From DAOTWP01 sp034435675 (GTDB taxonomy: Bacteria > Chloroflexota > Anaerolineae > Aggregatilineales > Phototrophicaceae): a stretch of DNA of 40,648 nucleotides. The stretch covers positions 1-40,648 of the forward strand of contig DAOTWP010000274.1 in assembly GCA_034435675.1 (NCBI GenBank). Direction: 5' to 3'. A program made the translations under genes and the position numbers. The notes under the pieces were generated by a model. It was given only the letters and a program-made list of their open reading frames with translations, searched no databases and had not been told where the DNA came from. Shown here one piece after another: positions 24,366 through 32,600 of the stretch; position 1 is the stretch's first letter; each line of letters opens with the position of its first letter.

Positions 24366-26573
24366 GTGAACGGACCACAGTTCTACTACAGCGAACAGGC
24401 GCTGATCTTCGGACGCTGGCGGCTGAAAGAACGTCTGGGGCGCGGCAGCTTTGGCGAAGTCTGGCACGCGCTTGACGAGCAGCACGACAATGCGCCGCGT
24501 GCGCTCAAGCTGCTCTCGCCGATTGCGCGCGATGGGGTGCGCTTTTCGCAGCAGGAAAACGACAAGAACCGGCGTTATTTCGTCCGCGAGATCGAGATTC
24601 TCAAGTGGCTCAACCGCCCTGATCTGGGGCAAAAACGCTCCGACCATCTGGTGGAATACCGCGATGATGGGCTGCAATACACGAGCGATGGGCTGCTGGA
24701 CGAAAAGCTCAGCGACTACTGGTTCGCCATGCGCTTTTACAACGACTGTTATGGTTTGGAAAAGATTGACCGGGTCCTGACCGACGAAGGCGCAGAGCCG
24801 TTCAACCTTGTCCAGCGCATTCAGATACTCGCCAGTGCAGCGCGGGCGCTGGACTTTATGCACCGCGAAGGCGTGATCCACCGCGACATCAAGCCGTCCA
24901 ATATCCTCGTCAACCGCTCTGGCGATGCTTACCTGATTGATCTGGGTGTGGCGCGCTTTATTCGCCAGCGCGAAGAAGACCGCTGGCGGCAGTACGATCC
25001 TAACCTGACCACCTATGGCGGGCAGCAGTACGGCGAACGCATCGGCACGATTACGCATATTCCGCCCGCCCGTTATCACCGCCCCGCGCAGGCATCCGAC
25101 GACCTGTACGCCTTTGTGCTGACAGCGTTTGAATTTCTGACCGGTTCCAGCACGTTTGATTATCGCCGTGACCGCGATTTTGCCGATGTGCGCGGGGAAA
25201 TGACCGACTTCGCCCCCGACAGGCTGACCTGGAAAACTGCGCCTTCGGATGTGCTGCGGAGCAGGCTTCAGCCAACAGCGCTGCAAGAACTGGACGCGGT
25301 GTTCATTGACGCGCTGACCCACCTGAAGGGCTTTTCGCCGTCTGAAGGCGTCGTGGATGTGCCCAACGCGCATCCCCCGCTGCAAAGCGCCGCACAGTTC
25401 TGCCAGCGCCTGAGCGAGATTGTGCGCGAGGATGTGCTGATCACCAAACAACCGAGCAGCGGCATTGGCGGCATGCTGGCAGGGTCGCTGGCACGTGCGA
25501 CAGGGTCGCGCACAGGCTCCAAAGCGACCGGATCGCGCACAGGCTCTCGCACCGGTTCACAGGCAGGCAGCGGCATGCCCGCAGCAGACTCGCGCACTTC
25601 GCCGCAAACCGCGCAGGAAGGTGCAGCACCCCTGCCTGTCTGGATGCAGTTGGCGCAGAACCGGCTGGTGCTGGGCGCGGGCGTTGTGCTGATCGGTGTC
25701 GTGCTGAGCGTGCTGGTGCTGTCCGGCAGTGATGATGGTACAGAGGGCGGCGCGCAGTTGACCCCGGATGCCAGCCCCAGCCCCACACTGAGCCTGACGG
25801 AAATTCTCATGGCGACACTGGGCACACCCGTGAACACAGCAGATCCCGCAGCAGCGCCCACACTGGCGGCATCTGCCACAGCAGAACCTGCCGCGCAGGA
25901 TGCGACTGCAACCGCCCCCCCAGCAGTGACCACAACAGCGACTGCTACGGTAACGCTGCCCAGCACGCAAACGCCAACCGCAACCGTGACGACGACACCA
26001 ACCACAACTGTAACCGTGACCAGCACACCCACTGCCACGCCAACCATGACGGCAACGCCATCCAGTACGCCCACTGCAACCGCCACCAGCACACCCACCA
26101 GCACCGCGACCAGTACCGCGACGGCGACGGCAACACCAACGCCAACCGCCACTGCAACGGCGAGCGCGACGGCAAGCGCAACCGCAACCCCAACAGTTGA
26201 TCTGGCGAGTACGCAGCGTGCCTTTGCGCTGGCGACGACAGCAGCACGGCAGACCGAGGCAGCGCTGGCAACCCCAACGCCGACACCCTACCCACAGTAT
26301 GCCGGTTATGACGCATGGTTTGCCGATGTGCAGTTGGTGGCAAGCAGCCGCAGCAGCTTTAACTGCGCCTTGTTCATCCACCTGTACGATTTTCTGGATG
26401 CGAACAGCAGCAGCCCGGAATACCGCGATGCGCTGGAACTGCTTGACCTGGCAGACCCGCTGTACGAAGTGTGCGAAGACTCGCCGGACAGCACCAGTGT
26501 CGCGCTGCCGCCGACAGTGTTCCCGGCATATACGGAACTTCAGGGCTTCGTGCGCGTGCGCAGCAGCGGTTAG
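24366..26573 (+). CDS. Membrane Ser/Thr protein kinase of the EccC operon
   Basis: Of 735 residues, about 16-350 are a kinase: loop LGRGSFGEV, K48 in RALK, Glu at 75/77, HRD with D174-x-K176 and N179, then D192-L-G. The key catalytic residues are kept, but the APE motif reads IPPARY, without its Glu. A Thr/Ser-Gly-Arg-rich linker precedes one membrane helix at about 434-455. Outside lies a very Thr-rich stalk (about 470-620), then a C-terminal domain of about 110 residues. In Firmicutes systems EssB/YukC is a pseudokinase with the same cytoplasm-membrane-outside order, so this protein may be an active counterpart. It starts at GTG 24366 with AGAGGA upstream, 83 bases after the FHA gene, and precedes the Rhs gene by 50 bases. 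Confidence 0.92.
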   Translation: MNGPQFYYSEQALIFGRWRLKERLGRGSFGEVWHALDEQHDNAPRALKLLSPIARDGVRFSQQENDKNRRYFVREIEILKWLNRPDLGQKRSDHLVEYRDDGLQYTSDGLLDEKLSDYWFAMRFYNDCYGLEKIDRVLTDEGAEPFNLVQRIQILASAARALDFMHREGVIHRDIKPSNILVNRSGDAYLIDLGVARFIRQREEDRWRQYDPNLTTYGGQQYGERIGTITHIPPARYHRPAQASDDLYAFVLTAFEFLTGSSTFDYRRDRDFADVRGEMTDFAPDRLTWKTAPSDVLRSRLQPTALQELDAVFIDALTHLKGFSPSEGVVDVPNAHPPLQSAAQFCQRLSEIVREDVLITKQPSSGIGGMLAGSLARATGSRTGSKATGSRTGSRTGSQAGSGMPAADSRTSPQTAQEGAAPLPVWMQLAQNRLVLGAGVVLIGVVLSVLVLSGSDDGTEGGAQLTPDASPSPTLSLTEILMATLGTPVNTADPAAAPTLAASATAEPAAQDATATAPPAVTTTATATVTLPSTQTPTATVTTTPTTTVTVTSTPTATPTMTATPSSTPTATATSTPTSTATSTATATATPTPTATATASATASATATPTVDLASTQRAFALATTAARQTEAALATPTPTPYPQYAGYDAWFADVQLVASSRSSFNCALFIHLYDFLDANSSSPEYRDALELLDLADPLYEVCEDSPDSTSVALPPTVFPAYTELQGFVRVRSSG
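25893..26200 (+). repeat. Low-complexity Thr/Ala/Pro-coding repeat in the second kinase
   Basis: About 300 bases of short irregular ACN-, GCN- and CCN-rich repeats encode a Thr-rich extracellular stalk between the membrane helix and the distal domain. The units are degenerate rather than exact, so this looks like a selected stalk composition rather than a recent expansion. Confidence 0.8.
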
Positions 26574-26623
26574 CAGGATTCAGCAGACACCCGGCAGACG
26601 GCATAGCAGACCACGAGGACAGC

Positions 26624-29600
26624 ATGAACAGACACACCCTGCGGCTGATGATGATGATATTCGTGATGAGCGCGAGCGCCGTACTCTGGCTGGCGCTGGA
26701 GGTGCATCCCGGCGCGGCACAGGCAAACGACCCCGGCGCAGTCTGCGAGGATGTGCGCCTGCTGATGCAGAACGGCGGCAGCACACCCTATGAGCTGGCG
26801 CTGGGCGGCGGGGTGCTGGCATCCGGCAGCACGCAGCAGAGCCAATTGGACGGTGACACCTATGCCGATTTCTGGTCGTTCGCCGTGCTGCTGCCGCGCG
26901 ATACGTTCAACAACCCGCAGGACACATCGATCAGCATCGAATTTCCGGCTGTGGATGACAGCGCTGCGCTGGAAGTGGCGTTGTTTCGCGGCATGGAACT
27001 GCTGTCCGCGCAAAACAGCGGCACGACAGGCTACCAGCAGCTCACCGCCGGGCTGAGTCTCAACTATCTGCTGGAGCAGGACGGCAGCTATACGCTCGTC
27101 GTGCGGCGGCGGCAGATCAGCGGGCAGGGCAGCGGCTACAGCCTGCGGGCGGGGTATCCGTCTGCGCCGCTGGCACTGACGCCAATCCCGGACAACAGCA
27201 TGGGGCGCGACTTCGGCGGCGAACGGGGATTGAATGGCGGCATTGAACGGCTGGCGCTGCCTGCGGTGGTGCTGGCGCATCCCGGCGCGGTTACCGGCGT
27301 GGGCACACAGAACCGCACACAGGTGTTTTTTGGGCGCAACGGCGCTGTGCCGGATGTGCGCACAGCGGGCGATATCACCGCGCTGACGCTGCTGGGCGGC
27401 GACCTTGCCGTGCGCGATGCCGCGCAGGGGCGGCTGCTGTTCGTGCAGAATTACGCCTATCAGGACTCGCTCGACCTGAGCACGCTGCAAAACTTCCGCG
27501 ATGCCAGCGGCACAAGCATCGCGGCAGACTGGGCGCAGGTTGCCGGGGTATGGCTGCTCAACAACTGCACTGGCATTCTGTTCCGCGATGGCACGACATT
27601 TATCGCTCAGACACCGGCAGAAGGGCGCAGCCTGCGTTTTGGCGAACCGACCAATGACCTGTGTGAAGCGTACACGATTGAACTCAACGCGCTGCTGGCA
27701 GACGCTAGCGCCGCACAGCACAGCGTATGCATGACCCGTGCCGACCTGCCCACCAGCGGCGGCTATGGCGAAATGTCGCTTACGGGCGGCGTGTTTAACC
27801 TCTTTTTGACCGTACCCTATGACGGCGAAACCGGGGTGAAAGACCCGGACATCCGCCAGGTACAGGCACAGTCCACACTGTTCACGCTGCTGCGGCGCGA
27901 ACCGGATGCCACCAGCAGCCGCCCCTACTGGACGCTGGCGCTGGAGGATGACATCAGCATTACGCTGGATTGGCTCAACCTGAAGGCGCTCACGCTGACC
28001 GGCACGCCGGAAGCGCGGCAGCTAACGCTGGTGTTCCTTGATGCGCCGCGCACGGCGACCACACGCAGCGGGGTCAACCTGTCGCGTTTTGAAGCATTCG
28101 ACGACGTGATCCGGATTATCTACAAGCCGCAGGGCACGGTTCCCGGCGAACAACGCCTGCTGCTGCCCGCCAGCGATGCCTATCTGGAACTGATTACCCC
28201 GGCAGGGGAACCGGCTTACAACCCCGCCGCCCTGCCCTCCGAAGCGGGGCATTTCGCGCGGGCGCTGAACAATCGCGGTGGCGACTGCGCGGCGGTGAAC
28301 ACGCTGCTGCCACAGGCGCAGTGCGCGTCCAACGGCGCAATCAACCCCGCCAACGGCAACCTGTGGTATGGCGTCACCGATCACAGCGCGGCGGGCTATC
28401 TGCTCGATCTGGCGCTGGTGCGCAGTTACAACAGTCATGATTATCGTGTGGATGGACCCTTTGGATTGGGCTGGACGAGCAACGCCCTGCTGGATTTCAA
28501 TTTGCCGTTTGACAGCGCCAGCAGCAGTCGCCCGGTAGATTGGCAAACGCCCTATTTCTACCGCACCGGGCTGAACCTGAGCTGGGCGCCGCGCGGCATT
28601 GTCACGCTGGAAACGTTCAGCGGGTCACGGCATACATTCGCCAGCAGCACCCCGGCGGCAGACGGCAGCGACACCCTGACGGCGATCACGCTGCCGGGAT
28701 GGACGCTGTACCGCCCCAACCTGCGCGGGGCATGGACGCTGACACAGCCGGACGGCTTGACGATGACATTTGACCGCGCCGGACGGCTGACAAGCTACGG
28801 CTATCCCGCGCTGAGCCGCGTGGTCAGCGTGACCTACCCGCGCACAGCGCTGAACGGACCCGGCGATCTGGCGGGCGCACCGGTCTACCTGACCGACACA
28901 GCAGGCACAACCGCGCTGCGCCGCCTGGAACTCTACTATCATCCACACGGGCATGTGGCATTCGCGGTGCTGCGCGACCTGACCGGCGTGGATGTCCCTG
29001 CCCTGGATGCCGCGCTGGCGAATGCCGCGCTGGATCCCGCCGCACTGGACGCTATCGCGCTGGACTGCCGCGTGCAGGACAACTGCTTCGCCACGCGCTA
29101 CAGCTATGACCAGCGCAGCACACCGGAGGGCGGCACGGTCTACCTGCTCAGCACGGTAGAACCCGCTTATGGCGCCCCGGCGCGCTACGCCTACGACGAT
29201 CTGCTGCGGCTGATCTGGCACGATGATCCGCACGCGCCCATCGCGCAGACGATGGTTTACGATTACGAACAAGACAGCGCCGCCGTGCGTGCCGCGTTTA
29301 TTCTGCCTGTGGGCACAACGCCAGACGCTTTGTCGGAGACGCTGACCCCCTGGCGCACACTGGGCGCGAGTGTCAGCGGCAGTGAACGCACCGTCACCGT
29401 GACCGATTACCCGCTTTACGGCATACCTGCGGACGGGGCGGGCATACAACGCACATACCGCTACAGCCTCGCGGGCGGCAATCTGCGCGCGGCGGAGGGC
29501 ACATTCACGCTGCTGGGCGAAAGCACACCGTTGAGCGATGTCGCAGGCGGGGATGTGATGGCACTGCCTGCGCAGTACACCTGGCAAAACGGGCTGCTGA

Positions 29601-32600
29601 CCGGGTTCAACCAGCGAGTCATTCCGGGCGGCGGCGGGGGGCGCAACACAACCACACTGCTCTACAGCCGCAGCGGGCAGTTCAGCGGCGTGGACAACAG
29701 CGGATTCCCCGACCTGGGCTTGAGCTACACTGAAAGTGGGCAGATCAGCGCGGTGGGATTCCCTGATAGTACGCAGATGCAGTTCAGCGGCTTTGATGCG
29801 CGGGGACTGCCCGCCACCCGGCAGGATCGCTATGGCGCGGCAACAGCGTTCACATGGGATGAACAGGGCTGGCTGCAAAGCGCGGACGATGGCAGGGAGC
29901 GCTTTGAATTTACCTATAATGCTGTCGGGCTGGTGACGGGCGTCACGCGCTACGGGCTGGACAGCCCCGACGACAGCGGCTACACCACCAGCTATCGCTA
30001 TGACGGCTTGGGACGCCTGCTCAGCGTAGATACGCCGGAGCTGGGTTTCACGTTTGGCTATGCTTACGCTGCGCCGGACAGCACCGGCGCGCACGACTGC
30101 GACCCGACCACAGGCGACGACCTGCCCGGCGCAGCGCTAACCGTGGAGAGTGTCGATACGCTGGGCGTGTTCACCGAGCAGCGCTTCGACGCGCGCGGCT
30201 GGCTGCTGGAAACGCGCGTGACTGCTGACAGCAAAGGCGCGGACTATCTGCGGCGCAGCAGCTACGAGTATGACGTGCTGGGGCGTGTGTGCATTGAACG
30301 ACACTGGCTGCTTGAAGCAGATGGCAGCGAAACGCCGTTCAACACGCTGTACCGCTACAACGACGCCGTAACCGCGCTGCCTGCCCTGCCTGGCGACAGC
30401 GGCGATACGGTGATACGCGGCTTCAGCGTCACCCGACTGACGCCGGACGGACAGGCGCAGACCTATACCTACGACGCGCTGGGGCGCATCCGTGAGACGC
30501 AGGGCAGCAGTGGCAGCCGCACGCGCTACGACTACAGCGCATACAACGGTGCGGCAAACGGGCTGCAAATCATCCAGCGCGACTACGTACAGGACGCCCT
30601 GAGCGCCACCACTGTCTACCGCTTCAACACCCAGTGGCAGCTCATCGGTGTGCAGCGCAGCACGCCCGCCAGCGCAGAGCGCCCGGCGCTGACGCTCGAA
30701 TGGGAGGTTTTCATCGGCGCGGACAATGTCAACCTGCGCGCAGTGGAAGCCGACTCGGCAGGTGTTCAGGCGGCGACCTACACACAGGCAAGCTCCCCGC
30801 CCGCGCTGCCCGCCGGGGTGACCTTTAACCTGACCAGCCCGATGACCGGCGGCTCTACCGAGATTGACCCGGCGCTGGCAGTGACCTATGACACCTTCGG
30901 ACGCCCCGCCATGCTGACACAGCAGGTCGGCGGCGTTGCACAGACCACGCAGCTTGTCACCTGTGCGCTGGCAAATGGCACACAGCAGACCCGCCGTTCA
31001 CTGCCCAACCAGAGCACGCCGTTTGGCTGCGCCAGCGCCGACTTCGCCGCCAGCGTGACTTACGACGCCTTCGGGCGGCTGCTGGGTGTGCAGGATGCCT
31101 ACGGCGTGCGCAGCATCCGCTACACCCCGGACAGCGATCTGTGGCGTGTGACTGTGACCGCCAGCAGTGAGGCGGACACACTGGAACGCACACTCTGGCT
31201 GGACACCCTGGGGCAGGTGCGGCGCTATCAGGATCCCGAACTCGACCTCCAGCGCGATTACACTTATGACACGCTGGGGCGGCTGAAGGCGGTGGATGTG
31301 ACTACGCTCAGCGCTGGAGAGCCAGTGCCAGAGGCAAGCTATACATTCACATTTGACAGCGGCGACCGCCTGCTGCGCATTGAGGATGGGCTGGAGCGCG
31401 GCTTTGCCTACAGCTACAACCGCGCCGGGCAGGTCACGGTAGAGCAGAACCTGAACACAGGAGAGATCACGACCTATGTGTACGACGCGGCGGGCAGGCT
31501 GACCAGCGTGATTGCGCCCAACGGCGCGACCACCCGCTACAGCTATGACGATCCGGCAGACTCGCAGCGCGTGACCGGCGTCAGCACCCCGGCAGGCGGG
31601 CAGGAACGCTTTATCTGGGACGACCAGCGCCAGACGCTGACCTATATTGACGCCTTGCAGCGCGAAACCGTCTACCGCTGGGATGCGCTGGGGCAGCTTT
31701 ACGCCGTGACCGACGCCGCCGGGCAGCAAACGGAGTGGCGCTATGATACGGGCGGCAGCCTGACCAGCCAGCGCGTGCTCGACGCGCGCGGGACAGAACA
31801 GCAGAACATCACCCTGACCTATGCTGGTCCACAGGAGGTTCGCATCAGCGAAAGCCAGACCCCCGGCTGGAACTGGCAGATGCTGCTGCTGCCCGGCGGC
31901 AGTCCCGCGCTGGTCACCAACCCGGCGGGTTATGCGCTGCGCCTGGGGTATGACCCCTTCGGGCGGGTGCAGAGCATTGATGCGGGCGGCGAACGCGCCT
32001 GGGCACTATCTCGCGGGGGGGGGGCGCTAACGCTGGAAAGCACCGGGTTTGCCGGGGCGGCTGTGGTGACGCTGGCGATTGACCCGCTGTATCGCCTGAC
32101 GGACGATGGACGCCAGCAGGTCGAGTACCTGACCGCCACACGCGGCAGCAGCACCGCGCAGCGCCTCAGCTTCCCCGACGGCAGCCAGCAGCTTCGTCTG
32201 CTGCTCCCCGGCATTGACAATCCGCCCACCCTGCCGCGCATTGTGCAGGCAGTGCCGGGCGTGCGCGTGGTCTACAGCTACACCGGCAGCGGGCTGCTGA
32301 CCAGCATTGAACGCGCCGTGTGCATGGAAGCGGGCGATTATGCCCTGCCGGAAGACCCGCGCGACCTGGAAGACATGACCGACCCCTGCGCGATGCTGCA
32401 AAGCGCCCCGGCGAACGATCCGCCGCTGGTCTGGCACAGCGAGGAACGCTTCGTCTACAACGACAGCGGGCAGATTATCCGCGCCATTGACAGCGAACAG
32501 AACATCCAGACGTTCACCTATGACAGCGCGGGCAATCTGGTCACCTATCAGGACAAGAACGGCGCGACGTTCACCTACCGCTATGACGCGCTCAACCGTT

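Noticed and set aside
25893..26200. Repetitive stretch considered as a CRISPR-like or satellite array
   Set aside because: The units are short, degenerate, in frame and code a Thr-rich stalk after a membrane helix. There are no unique spacers.
26471..26623. Longer N-terminus of the Rhs protein starting inside the kinase gene
   Set aside because: It would overlap the kinase C-terminus and place about 50 polar residues before an obvious signal peptide. ATG 26624 has a ribosome-binding site and starts the signal peptide directly.
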